From positions 62,001-126,000 of the forward strand of contig JBJMKZ010000043.1 in NCBI GenBank assembly GCA_045805565.1: DNA of 64,000 nucleotides, in the 5' to 3' direction. Numbering within the stretch: position 1 is the first letter of the stretch; every line of letters starts with the position of its first letter. Positions 34,133-43,269 of this stretch are shown piece by piece. Position numbers and translations under genes: made by a program. The notes under the pieces were generated by a model. That model was not told where the DNA came from and ran no database searches. It saw nothing but the letters and a program-made list of their open reading frames with translations. The DNA is from DATAEY01 sp045805565 (GTDB taxonomy: Bacteria > Actinomycetota > Thermoleophilia > Solirubrobacterales > Solirubrobacteraceae).

Positions 34133-35608
34133 TCAGCGCAACCCTGCCATCAGGCGCACCACGTGGCGGGAGCCGATCACCATGAGCACTCCGGCCAGGA
34201 TCGTCAGGGCGCCGAGCGCTCCGAAGTACAGCGGCAGGCTCAGGTGCTCGTAGAGGCCGCCGACGTATCCCCCGATCACGTCCCCCGCCGAGATCGACAG
34301 GAACCACACTCCCATAGTCGTGCCCACCGCCGCGGCCGGGGCCAGCTTGGTGGTGGCGCTGAGGCCGACGGGGCTCAGCGTGAGCTCGCCGATGGTCTGC
34401 ACGAAATAGACGCCGACGAGCCAGAGCGGTGAGACGCGGCCGCTGGCGCCCGCCGCGGAGGCGGCGAGCATCATGACCAGGAAGCTGACGCCGACCAGCA
34501 GCAATCCCATCGAGAACTTGACCGGTGTCGAGGGCTGCCGCGCCCCCAGCCGCACCCAGAGCAGCGATATGAGGGGAGCCAGGGCCAGGATGAAGATCGG
34601 ATTGACCGACTGGAAGAAGCTGGCCGGGAAGTGGATGCCGAGCACCTCGAGGCGGACCTTGTCCTGCGCGAAGATGCTCAGGATCGAGCCCGACTGGTCG
34701 TAGATCAACCAGAACACGACCGAGGCGGCGAACAGGATCACCAGCGCCCGCAGCCGGCTGCGCTCCACGGCGGTCAGCGCGCCGCTGCGGAAGTGGCGGC
34801 CGAAGTACAGGAAGGGGATCGCCAGGATCGTCACGCCGATCGCCTTCTCGACGACCGAGGCGGAGATGTTGGTGACGAACGCGTCGAACGCGAGCAGCGC
34901 CAATCCCACGGCGGCCCCCGCCAGCACGCCCCGGACGACCCGTCGCACCTCCTGCCGGGTGGCGCGGGAGGGCGGCATGCGTCCGATGTCGCCCATGCGT
35001 CTCGTCCCCGCCACGTACTGGATCAGGCCGAACGCCATCCCGACTCCGGCGGCGGCGAAGCCGAGATGCCAGTCGATCTCCTGACCCAGGTAGCCCACCA
35101 CCAGCGGCGCCAGCAGCGCGCCCAGGTTGATGCCCATGTAGAAGATCGAGAAGCCCGAGTCACGGCGCGGATCGTCCGCGGAATAGAGCGCCCCGACCAT
35201 GCTGCTCATGTTCGGCTTGAGCAGTCCGGTCCCCAGGATGATCGCCAGCAATCCGCCGTAGACGAAGGTCAGGCCGTGGAACGCCATGGCGAAGTGGCCG
35301 ATCGCGATCACGACGCCGCCGTACAGGACGGCCCGCCGGTGGCCCAGCAGCCGGTCGGCGATCCATCCTCCCGGCAGCGCTGCCACGTACACCAGCGCGT
35401 TGTAGAGGCCGTAGACCGCGGCCGCCGCCCCGACGCTGATCCCGAGCCCGCCCTTGGCCGCGCTGGCGGTGAGGAACAGCACCAGGATGGCGCGCATCCC
35501 GTAGAAGCTGAACCGCTCCCACATCTCGGTGAAGAAGAGCGTGGCGAGGGCGCGGGGATGGCCGAAGAAGCTGCGCTCGATGAACGTGGCGTCGGTCAAC
35601 GCACGCAC
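34133..35608 (-). CDS. POT/PTR-family proton-dependent peptide transporter
   Basis: A 491-residue major facilitator with about 14 hydrophobic helices. The POT proton-coupling motif ExxER is in EMWERFSFYGMRAI near residue 28, and the PTR signatures GTGLLKPNMSSMVG near 125 and FSIFYMGINLGA near 152 are present. It would import di- and tripeptides. The GTG start overlaps the upstream lipoprotein gene by 13 bases, and a proline iminopeptidase gene follows at once. Confidence 0.88.
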   Translation of the reverse strand: MRALTDATFIERSFFGHPRALATLFFTEMWERFSFYGMRAILVLFLTASAAKGGLGISVGAAAAVYGLYNALVYVAALPGGWIADRLLGHRRAVLYGGVVIAIGHFAMAFHGLTFVYGGLLAIILGTGLLKPNMSSMVGALYSADDPRRDSGFSIFYMGINLGALLAPLVVGYLGQEIDWHLGFAAAGVGMAFGLIQYVAGTRRMGDIGRMPPSRATRQEVRRVVRGVLAGAAVGLALLAFDAFVTNISASVVEKAIGVTILAIPFLYFGRHFRSGALTAVERSRLRALVILFAASVVFWLIYDQSGSILSIFAQDKVRLEVLGIHFPASFFQSVNPIFILALAPLISLLWVRLGARQPSTPVKFSMGLLLVGVSFLVMMLAASAAGASGRVSPLWLVGVYFVQTIGELTLSPVGLSATTKLAPAAAVGTTMGVWFLSISAGDVIGGYVGGLYEHLSLPLYFGALGALTILAGVLMVIGSRHVVRLMAGLR

Positions 35609-35991
35609 CCGTGCAGGGGGATCATCGGCCCCGCGGTGACGCTACGGCCCGCGACCCGCCGGAAGGCGACCGGGGTGGCCGTCCAGCATCGGCGCGCCCC
35701 GAATCGTCCTCGGTAGCGCTCGCGGAAGAACGTGGCGTCGACGACGACGTCGGTATCGCATCGGAACGCCGGCCCCCGTCGAGCGCAGCGCACGTCCACG
35801 ACGTCGGAGAACGGGCCGCCTCGGTCGAGCTGGGCGTTCAGCGCCTGCTTGACCGAGTGCTCGAAGCGGTTGGTGCCGGCAAGCGGGGAGGGACCGCCGC
35901 AGGCGGCCAGGAGCGTCGCCACTGCCAGCACGGCCAGACCGCCGCCGCCGATCGCCCCGCGCGCCCCGATCCGGCATCTACTCCGTTCCAA
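35596..35991 (-). CDS. Small lipoprotein of unknown function
   Basis: A 131-residue protein with an N-terminal hydrophobic stretch and lipobox (TLLAAC). The mature part starts GGPSPLAGTNRFEHSVKQAL and has four further Cys (VRCARRG, FRCDTD, RRCWT, HGCVR), enough for two disulfides. No family is recognised with confidence. It overlaps the peptide transporter gene and is the first gene of that strand's run, so it may be co-transcribed with peptide uptake. Confidence 0.6.
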   Translation of the reverse strand: MERSRCRIGARGAIGGGGLAVLAVATLLAACGGPSPLAGTNRFEHSVKQALNAQLDRGGPFSDVVDVRCARRGPAFRCDTDVVVDATFFRERYRGRFGARRCWTATPVAFRRVAGRSVTAGPMIPLHGCVR

Positions 35992-36179
35992 GGTGGTTCC
36001 GTCCCCCTCCCGAGCAGCGCGAACCTAACACAGTCGCCGCCCCCGGCGGCTCGCTCGTCGGATCGCGTTGCGGGCGGTCGGGTGACCGCCGAGGGAGACC
36101 TCGACCTCGGCCAGCAGTACGCGATTGCGCGCTGCCGAACGCGAGGCTAGTCTCGCGTCGAAACCGACCGGGAGGCGCG

Positions 36180-36542
36180 ATGGCATCGATAGAGGTCAAG
36201 AATTTCGACTCCCCCGACGAGACCCGGCAGTTCGAGGGCAAGGGGCAGGCCGATGTGGTCAACGTTGGCGGGCAGGTTGTCGGCAAGGCGACCTTCGAGC
36301 CCGGCTGGAAGTGGTCCAACAACGTCAAGCCCATCGCCCAGACCGACTCCTGCCAGGTCTCGCATCTCGTCTACGTGTTTTCGGGCCGGATGCGCGTCTA
36401 CATGGACGATGGCAGCGAGTCTGAGATGGGCCCCGGTGACGTGATCGCCATCCCGCCCGGCCACGACGCCGAGGTCATCGGCGACGAGCCCTGTGTCTCC
36501 CTGGACTTCGGTGAGTTCGGCGAGTACGCCAAGCGCGATTAG
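36180..36542 (+). CDS. Single-domain cupin protein
   Basis: A 120-residue cupin. The barrel pattern is SHLVYVFSGRMRVYMDDG near residue 60 and GPGDVIAIPPGHDAEVIGDEP near 85. One His in each motif could bind metal, but the usual HxH-x4-E is not complete, so catalysis is uncertain. GGGAGG precedes the ATG. It stands alone between a lipoprotein gene and a secreted phosphoesterase. Small cupins of this type often bind small ligands or are sugar/oxalate-related. Confidence 0.78.
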   Translation: MASIEVKNFDSPDETRQFEGKGQADVVNVGGQVVGKATFEPGWKWSNNVKPIAQTDSCQVSHLVYVFSGRMRVYMDDGSESEMGPGDVIAIPPGHDAEVIGDEPCVSLDFGEFGEYAKRD

Positions 36543-36722
36543 CCAGAGCCCGAGGCGGGGGGACCGAAGCGCTCCGCGGCCGTCGGGATCGGGTCGGGAT
36601 CCGATGGCCGCAGCGGCTGGCGCGCGAGGGCGGACCGGCGGACTGGCCGGGTGACGCAACCCGGCGCGCGGTCGCGGTTTATATCCGCCGTATCAGCCAC
36701 AGTCCGTATCAGCCGCCGCTTG

Positions 36723-38300
36723 ATGCGTCTTTCCTCACCCCACCCGCGCCGTCGTCACGCTGTCAGGCTGCTGCTGACGCTCCTGGCGGCGGCAGGCTCC
36801 CTGGCGCCGGCGACAGGCGCCCAGCCGCCTCCGCCTCCGCCCGGGCCGCCTCCCCCGCCCGCGCCGCCCGCGCCCCCGACGCCACCCAAGCCAGCCCCGC
36901 CCCGGCCCGTCTATTCGCTGATCGCCCCGTTTGCCGCCGGTGTCGGCCAGGGCGTGCTGGTGCGCGGCAGCGGCTTTCGCCATCACAGCCCCGTGGTGGT
37001 GACGGTGGCCGGGAATCCGGTCGCGCAGGCGGTGACCAACTCGATCGGCAACTTCGCGACCGGTTTCGTGGTCGCGGGCGGCACCCCACCGGGCGTCTAT
37101 GCGGTCGTCTCGCAGGTCGCCGGCCGCCAGGTGCGCTCGACGGTTCGGATCGTGCCGGGGCGCCGCCGGCCGCTGGCGGTGGCCACCTCGTCCACCGGCG
37201 CCAGGCTTTCCGGCTCCTCCACTGTCGGCCGCCCGGGCACCCGGCTGCGTGTGGTCGCCCGCCGGCTGCCGCCCGGCGCCTCGGCGGTGCTGGTGTTCGG
37301 CGCCAAGGAGATGGCCAAGGGCAAAGTGGGGGCGGGCGGGGGGTTCGTGCGCTCGTTCGGCGTTCCCAACCAAGACCCGGGACGCCATCAGTTCTGGGTC
37401 AAGGTGGGGAGGCTGAAGCTCACTTCCTACTTCGACATCCTGCCGCCCCGGCGCGCCGGCCTTCCCGGGGGCGTGCGGATGGTGGCGGCGGGCGACATCG
37501 CCTGCCAGCCGGGGGGGCACGTGGGACCGGTCACCTGCCAGCAGGCGGCGACGGCGCAGCTGGCCGCCTCGCTGCATCCGAGGGTGGTGGCGGCCCTCGG
37601 CGACAACCAGTACCAGCAGGGGGCGATCGCCGCCTACGCCGGCTCCTTCGACGCCAGCTGGGGAATCCTCAAGAGCCGGATGCGACCCGCCGCCGGCAAC
37701 CACGAGTACCTGACTCCGCAGGCGGCGGGCTACTACACTTACTTCGGCTCGGCCGCTAGGCCGCCGAACAGCTGGTACTCCTACAACCTGGGCACCTGGC
37801 ACATCGTGGTGCTCAACACCAACTGCCCATTCGTCGACTGCAACCAGGGCGGAGCCGAGGACTCGTGGCTGCGGGCCGACCTGGCATCAAACCCCCGCCG
37901 CTGCACGCTGGCGTACTTCCACCACCCGCGTTTCTCGTCGGCCGGCCACTTCGAGTCCGAGGGGCAGGTCTACGACCGCGCGGCCACGCTCGCCTTCTGG
38001 AACACCCTGTACGCGTACGGGGTCGACGTGGTGGTCAACGGCCATTCCCACATCGCCGAGCGCTTCGGCCCACAGGACACCTGGGGCCACCCCGCACCTG
38101 GTCGCGGCATCGTCCAGTTCACGGTCGGTAGCGGCGGCATAAACCACGACCGCATCATCGGCGTGACCAAGAACAGCCGCTTCCGCACCAGGGCGTTCGG
38201 GGTGGAGGAGCTGGCGCTGGGCGCGGGCCGCTACCGTTGGCGCTTTCTGCGGGCGCCGGACGGCAGGGTGCTGGACGCGGGCTCGAGCGGCTGTCACTGA
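36723..38300 (+). CDS. Secreted calcineurin-like metallophosphoesterase
   Basis: A 525-residue exported protein. A signal peptide (LLLTLLAAAGSLAPATGA) is followed by a polyproline linker near residues 35-60, an Ig-like beta domain of about 170 residues, and the phosphoesterase domain. The metal motifs are in order: AAGDIAC, LGDNQY, AGNHEY, YFHHPRFS and VNGHSH. It resembles extracellular acid phosphatases and phosphodiesterases. I chose the ATG directly before the signal peptide. The polyproline spacer probably crosses or reaches out from the cell wall. Confidence 0.85.
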   Translation: MRLSSPHPRRRHAVRLLLTLLAAAGSLAPATGAQPPPPPPGPPPPPAPPAPPTPPKPAPPRPVYSLIAPFAAGVGQGVLVRGSGFRHHSPVVVTVAGNPVAQAVTNSIGNFATGFVVAGGTPPGVYAVVSQVAGRQVRSTVRIVPGRRRPLAVATSSTGARLSGSSTVGRPGTRLRVVARRLPPGASAVLVFGAKEMAKGKVGAGGGFVRSFGVPNQDPGRHQFWVKVGRLKLTSYFDILPPRRAGLPGGVRMVAAGDIACQPGGHVGPVTCQQAATAQLAASLHPRVVAALGDNQYQQGAIAAYAGSFDASWGILKSRMRPAAGNHEYLTPQAAGYYTYFGSAARPPNSWYSYNLGTWHIVVLNTNCPFVDCNQGGAEDSWLRADLASNPRRCTLAYFHHPRFSSAGHFESEGQVYDRAATLAFWNTLYAYGVDVVVNGHSHIAERFGPQDTWGHPAPGRGIVQFTVGSGGINHDRIIGVTKNSRFRTRAFGVEELALGAGRYRWRFLRAPDGRVLDAGSSGCH

Positions 38301-38316
38301 GCCGCGTCGCCGCCGT

Positions 38317-39291
38317 ATGGTGGGCAGTCCGGTGCAGTTCTCTCGAGCAGACGACGGCTTGCCCCTGCCGCCGCCGGAGCTGGCAAATCGTGTCGGCGGT
38401 CTCCCCGACCACGATCCGCTCGCCGCCTACCTCGGCATCGGCGGTGCGATCCACGACGACTTCGTCTCGCTGCTGGGGACGTCCTGGGAGTGGCGGGGAA
38501 AGCGGGTGCTCGACTTCGGATGCGGCTCGGGACGGGTCCTGCGGCACTTCCTGGCCGAGGCGGAAGCCGGAGCGCAGCTCTATGGCTGCGACATCGAAGA
38601 GCCGGGGATCACGTGGCTGCGAGAGAACCTGAGCCCGCCGATCAAGCACGCCTTCGTGAACGACGAGCGGCCTCCGCTGCCCTTCCCGGACCGCTATTTC
38701 GATCTGATCTGGGCGGCCTCGGTGTTCACGCATCTCGCCGAGGGGTGGAGCGAATGGCTGCTCGAGCTTCACCGCCTGCTGTCCGACGGAGGCCTTCTGA
38801 TCGCGACCTTTCTCGGCGAGCACATGTCGGAGGAGATCGCCGGAGAGCCCTGGGACGAGAATCGGATCGGGATGAATGTCATCGCCGGCGGGTCCTCCTG
38901 GGTGACCACCAACATCCTGCATTCGCCGTGGTGGATCCGAGCTCACTGGGGAAGGGCGTTCGAGATCCTGGAGCTCCGTCCCAGCGGGTTCCCCACCGGC
39001 GGCTCGGGGGCCGACCCGCACAAGAGCCACGGGGTCGTGCTGATGCAACGTCGCGAGGTGCAGCTCGCGGTCGACGACCTGGAGCGTCTCGACGCCGACC
39101 CCCGCGAGGCCGCTGCCCTCCGGCACAACGTCCGCCAGCTGGTGAACATCCTCGCCGAGACGGACCCGGCACGGCGGGCGCAGGAGACCCACGACCTCCA
39201 GGTGGCCCTTCAGACGGTCATCTCCAGCCGCAGTTGGCGCTTGACCCGACCGCTCCGCGCGGTTGGCCAGGCCGCGCGACGCTTCCGCTGA
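38317..39291 (+). CDS. SAM-dependent class I methyltransferase
   Basis: A 324-residue protein. Motif I is VLDFGCGSGRVL near residue 65, the acidic loop is YGCDIEEPGI, motif II is FDLIWAASVFTHL near 128, and motif III is LLSDGGLLIATFLGE. The C-terminal 70 residues are helical and end SSRSWRLTRPLRAVG, a tail common in methyltransferases and glycosyltransferases of surface polysaccharide clusters. The substrate may therefore be a glycan, but no such cluster is adjacent. Confidence 0.8.
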   Translation: MVGSPVQFSRADDGLPLPPPELANRVGGLPDHDPLAAYLGIGGAIHDDFVSLLGTSWEWRGKRVLDFGCGSGRVLRHFLAEAEAGAQLYGCDIEEPGITWLRENLSPPIKHAFVNDERPPLPFPDRYFDLIWAASVFTHLAEGWSEWLLELHRLLSDGGLLIATFLGEHMSEEIAGEPWDENRIGMNVIAGGSSWVTTNILHSPWWIRAHWGRAFEILELRPSGFPTGGSGADPHKSHGVVLMQRREVQLAVDDLERLDADPREAAALRHNVRQLVNILAETDPARRAQETHDLQVALQTVISSRSWRLTRPLRAVGQAARRFR

Positions 39292-39595
39292 CTCCCGCCG
39301 GCTCCGGGCGGGCCCGGGCGTCCGCGTCGGGTTCGATCGCCTGGATGGCGCTGCCGGCCCCGCGTCGACAATGCGCGCTCCAGAAGTGCTGAAGCGCGGA
39401 TACGCGCTCCTTGTCGGAGACCGAGGCTCGTATCCTCATGGTGCTCGCTGGCGTCGAGTCTGCGTCTCGAGCAGCCGCCGTATACAACGGACGTCCAAGC
39501 CGGAGCTGCGGGGTCGAGGATCCCCGCGCCGTGGCCGATACCCCCTGCAGAGGACTATTCGAATAAGGCGCCAACCGGCCAAGAGAGCTGGCTCA
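39292..39595. other. 304-bp stretch upstream of the diguanylate cyclase gene
   Basis: The frame of the next gene is open through this region, but its translation is Arg/Gly-rich and unlike a protein, so I treat it as untranslated leader. No promoter or repeat was recognised. Confidence 0.4.
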
Positions 39596-41035
39596 TTGGG
39601 CAACTGGCCACATAGGCGTTCGCTGAGCGAGATCGCCAAGCGGGCTGGTTACCCAGCCCAGCTGGCGATCGTTTGTGCGATCTACTTCGGTTCGGCCAAG
39701 GCCGGGCTGGCGTTCGCATTCGCGAACGAGAGCGTGACCTCCATCTGGCCGCCGACCGGCATCGCGCTCGCCGCGACGGTCGTCTGGGGCTACCGGATGT
39801 GGCCGGCGATCGCGGTAGGCGCCTTCCTCGCCAACATCACCACGGCAGGACCGGTGCCGGCGGTCGCGATGATCGCGGCCGGGAACACGCTGGAGGCGCT
39901 CGTAGGCGCCTTCCTGCTCCGCCGCGTGGCGGGGTTTCGCCCTTCCCTCGAGCGGGTGAGGGACGTGCTCGCCCTGGCCGTCTATGCGGGGATCCTCAGT
40001 ACGGCGATCAGCGCCACCGTGGGCGTGTCCAGCCTGTGGGCGGCCGGACTCGTCGCCGATCCGGAGATTCTCTCCACCTGGCGCGTTTGGTGGTTCGGGG
40101 ACGTCGGCGGCGACCTGGTGATCGCATCCGCGTTGCTCATCTTCGCGTTCCGGCCTGCTCTCCCGCGACGCCCTTGGGTCGCCGCCGAGGCCGTGGTGGT
40201 GCTAGCGGTGCTGGTCGCCACGACCGCGGTGGCCTTCTCCAGCCGCCTGTCGGTCGTCTACCTGGTGATCCCGATCCTTCTCTGGATCGCGTTTCGCTTC
40301 CAGCAGCCGGGGATAGCGGTCGCCGGGCTCATCGTCTCCGGCATCGCGGTGTGGTCGACCGCGCACGGGAGGGGGCCGTTCATCGGCGGCTCACACGACG
40401 CGGAGCTCCTGCGCGCGCAGAGCTACGTCGCGGTGGCGACGGTCACCGGGCTGGTAGCGGCTGCGCTGATAGCCGAGCGCCGGCGCGCAGAGCAGCGGCT
40501 CCGGCGACTCGCGAGCCAAGATGCGCTGACGGGTGCGCTGAACTCCAGGGGATTCCGCGAGGAGCTCAATCGCTGGATCGCCTACAGCGCACGCTATGAG
40601 GGCCGGGGCGCTGTCATGGTGATCGACGTCGACAGGTTCAAGGCGATCAACGACACCTTCGGCCACGCGATCGGCGATGAGACGCTGGCGCGGCTCGCAG
40701 GCCTGCTCCGGGGACGGGTGCGCAGCACCGACGTCGTCGGACGATTGGGCGGCGATGAGTTCAGCGTCCTGCTCCCCCGTGCCAACGAAGAGGAGGCGGT
40801 CGCGGTCGCGAACGCACTCTGCGATGAGGTCCGCGATCGCAGCGTCGTAGCCGACACCGGCCGCTCGATCTCGGTCACCATCTCCATCGGCGTGGGCCAT
40901 TTCGGCGACGGCGTCGAGCTCGACCCGAAGCGGGTGCTCGCCAACGCCGACGCCGCGCTGTACGAGGCGAAGGAGGCGGGTCGCGACCGGGTCCGGGTCG
41001 GCGACGCGTCGGCGAGCGCCTCCGCTCTGCGCTAG
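39596..41035 (+). CDS. MASE1-GGDEF membrane diguanylate cyclase
   Basis: About 479 residues. The N-terminal 300 residues form about eight TM helices with the MASE1 pattern (FANESVTSIWPPTGIALAA near residue 40). The C-terminal GGDEF domain starts at QDALTGALNSRGF near 310. The active site is GRLGGDEFSVLL, and RSTD five residues before it is an intact I-site for c-di-GMP inhibition. It makes c-di-GMP in response to an unknown membrane signal. The start is uncertain; TTG at 39596 has AGAGAG upstream and lies just before the first TM. Confidence 0.85.
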   Translation: MGNWPHRRSLSEIAKRAGYPAQLAIVCAIYFGSAKAGLAFAFANESVTSIWPPTGIALAATVVWGYRMWPAIAVGAFLANITTAGPVPAVAMIAAGNTLEALVGAFLLRRVAGFRPSLERVRDVLALAVYAGILSTAISATVGVSSLWAAGLVADPEILSTWRVWWFGDVGGDLVIASALLIFAFRPALPRRPWVAAEAVVVLAVLVATTAVAFSSRLSVVYLVIPILLWIAFRFQQPGIAVAGLIVSGIAVWSTAHGRGPFIGGSHDAELLRAQSYVAVATVTGLVAAALIAERRRAEQRLRRLASQDALTGALNSRGFREELNRWIAYSARYEGRGAVMVIDVDRFKAINDTFGHAIGDETLARLAGLLRGRVRSTDVVGRLGGDEFSVLLPRANEEEAVAVANALCDEVRDRSVVADTGRSISVTISIGVGHFGDGVELDPKRVLANADAALYEAKEAGRDRVRVGDASASASALR

Positions 41036-41115
41036 AGCGTGAGCCGCAATCGCCGTCGCGTCTCGTTACGCGCGTGTGCCGCTCTGAGCGACCGGGCGTC
41101 TGAGATTGTTGCCGG

Positions 41116-42315
41116 GTGGCCGCAGACGCTCAGCTGATCCTCATCGCCGGGGCGCTGCTGGCCAGCGGGGTCCTGGCCTCGCTGCTCGCCGCGCGCCTGC
41201 AGCTTCCCGCCTTGGTCCTGTTCTTGGCGGTGGGAATGCTGATCGGGACCGATGGCCTGGGCTGGATCGACTTCGAGGACTATCAACTGGCGCGCTTGAT
41301 CGGGACAGTCGCGCTGGTGCTCATCCTGTTCGAGGGGGGCGTCGCCGTGGGGTTCCGTGAGATTCGTCCCGTCTTGGGCCCGGCGGCAGCGCTCGCGGTC
41401 ATCGGCACGGCGGGGACGGCGGCGATCGCCGGACTGGCGGCCATGGCGCTGTTCCAACTCTCCCTCCTGGAGGGTCTGCTTCTCGGCGCGATCGTGTCGG
41501 CGACCGACGGAGCGGCCATTTTCGCGCTGCTGCGGAGGTCGCCGCTTCCGTCACGAATCGCCCGCACGCTGGAAGGGGAAGCGGGGCTGAACGATCCAAT
41601 CGCCGTACTGCTGGTGCTCGCCATCATCGAATTCATTCGGCGACCGGGCTATGGGGCGACCGACGTTGCCCTGTTCTTCGTCCAGCAGCTCGGCCTCGGC
41701 GCGCTGGTCGGGGTGGCGGTGGGATGGATCGCCGCCACCGCACTCAAGCACGCGGGCGCGATGCCGGCCGGGCTCGCGCTGGTCGCATCCTTCTCGACCG
41801 CCGCGGTGGCCTACGGCGCGGCGGGGGCGCTGCACGGGTCGGGCTTTCTCGCCGTCTACCTCGCCGGCCTGACCCTCGGCAGCGCGGAGCTGTCAGTGAG
41901 GCCGTCGCTCCTCGCGTTTCACGAGGGCCTCGCGTCCGTGGCGGAGATCGGGATGTTCTTCACCCTCGGGCTGCTGGTGTTCCCAAGCCAGCTCGGCGGC
42001 GTGCTGGTCGAGGGCACGCTGCTGGCCCTGGTGATCGCGTTCATCGCCCGGCCGGTGGCGGCCGGGGCCGCGACTTACGTCGCGCGCTTCACGACCGGAG
42101 AAAGGGTCGTCCTAGGCTGGGCCGGCCTGCGGGGCGCGGTGCCGGTGGTGCTGGCCACCTTCCCGGTCATCGAGGGGATTCCCGACAGCCTCGAGTTCTT
42201 CAACATCGTGTTCTTCGCGGTACTGGTGTCCACGCTCATCCAAGGCAGCACCATCGAGGCCCTCGCCAGGCGCCTGCATGTAGTAGGTCCCAGGCTCGAG
42301 CCTGCCGAGGGTTGA
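41116..42315 (+). CDS. CPA1-type cation/proton antiporter
   Basis: A 399-residue antiporter with about 12 TM helices. LILFEGGVAVGFREI near residue 75 and EGEAGLNDPIAVLL near 155, with the ion-binding Asn-Asp pair, mark the NhaP/KefB-like CPA family. It exchanges Na+ or K+ for H+. There is no C-terminal TrkA domain, unlike NhaP2. The GTG start lies 80 bases after the diguanylate cyclase stop. Confidence 0.85.
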   Translation: MAADAQLILIAGALLASGVLASLLAARLQLPALVLFLAVGMLIGTDGLGWIDFEDYQLARLIGTVALVLILFEGGVAVGFREIRPVLGPAAALAVIGTAGTAAIAGLAAMALFQLSLLEGLLLGAIVSATDGAAIFALLRRSPLPSRIARTLEGEAGLNDPIAVLLVLAIIEFIRRPGYGATDVALFFVQQLGLGALVGVAVGWIAATALKHAGAMPAGLALVASFSTAAVAYGAAGALHGSGFLAVYLAGLTLGSAELSVRPSLLAFHEGLASVAEIGMFFTLGLLVFPSQLGGVLVEGTLLALVIAFIARPVAAGAATYVARFTTGERVVLGWAGLRGAVPVVLATFPVIEGIPDSLEFFNIVFFAVLVSTLIQGSTIEALARRLHVVGPRLEPAEG

Positions 42316-42425
42316 GAGCTGATGCGGCGACGTGTGCCGGCCTAATCGCTCGCGAGTCGGCGCCGGGGTTCTTGCTGAGATCCCGCGGGCGGCGACCGCT
42401 GGCGCTCGTGCCGGTATTCCGACGC

Positions 42426-43160
42426 CTAGGCGTCTTGCGGTGCCATGGCCGCGCTCAGCTCGTCGCCGACGCGCACCATGCCCGGCTGTGTCACCACCGC
42501 GCCCACCGCGAGGCAGGTATCGCGCTCGCGCGCGATCGTGCGCAGGACCTCGAGGTCGCGCTCGATGCCGCCCGGCTGCGGGCGTACCGTCATCACGCAG
42601 CGCTCGATGCGCATGCCCACGTCCATCACCGCGTCGCCGAGCCTGACCCGGGATCCCACCAGTGAGTCCTCTCCCTCGCCGTCGAGCACCACGTTGGACC
42701 TGAAACGGCGCCGGTCCCACGATCCGATGGTCGCCGTCGAGACCAGCGACACCCGCGCCTCGGGCGAGTCGTGGAACGCGCCGGGCGCTCCCTGGAAGGG
42801 TGCCCAGTCGCGCTCGACCTGCTGCTCGAAGTCGACGACCGGATTCTCGTAGCGGCGATCCACCTCCGCATCGAGTGAGCGCAGCGCCACCCGCCGGCCC
42901 AGCCACGCCGATAGGGCGTCGTCGCCATGCGGGGTGGAGCCGTCGGGCAGTGTGATGTCGACCATGCCGTCGCCGCGTAACCGCGCCGACGCGAACAGCA
43001 GCTGCGGAACGCGCCTCGCCGTTAGCCCGAATCCGGTCTCGACGTCGTAGATCGCAAAGCGCCGATCCCCCTCAAGCCCGTCCCTCGTCACCGCAACCGA
43101 GTCGACCTGCTCGCCCTGCAGCGACTTGACCGGATAGCGCCACAGCTCGATGACTTGCAT
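42426..43160 (-). CDS. MOSC-domain protein
   Basis: A 244-residue protein. The N-terminal MOSC beta-barrel part reads LWRYPVKSLQGEQVDSVAVTRDGLEGDRRFAIYD, shown here only to residue 20 as ELWRYPVKSLQGEQ; the C-terminal MOSC core has RFRSNVVLDGEGEDSLVG and the Cys in RIERCVMTVRPQ near 195, the usual sulfur-carrying or Mo-cofactor ligand position. Relatives use molybdenum cofactor to reduce N-hydroxylated compounds. No partner gene is adjacent. Confidence 0.8.
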   Translation of the reverse strand: MQVIELWRYPVKSLQGEQVDSVAVTRDGLEGDRRFAIYDVETGFGLTARRVPQLLFASARLRGDGMVDITLPDGSTPHGDDALSAWLGRRVALRSLDAEVDRRYENPVVDFEQQVERDWAPFQGAPGAFHDSPEARVSLVSTATIGSWDRRRFRSNVVLDGEGEDSLVGSRVRLGDAVMDVGMRIERCVMTVRPQPGGIERDLEVLRTIARERDTCLAVGAVVTQPGMVRVGDELSAAMAPQDA

Positions 43161-43269
43161 GGAGTGAGGCTATCCGCGCCGCCGCAGATCCCTCAAGCGC
43201 AGCGGTGTGGTCCCAGGAGCGGTCCAGGACGCAAGCCAGCTTCAAAGCTGTCAAGCCGGACGACTCCGT

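Noticed and set aside
36800..36905. CCG/CCC-rich tract as a repeat array.
   Set aside because: It encodes the polyproline linker of the secreted phosphoesterase.
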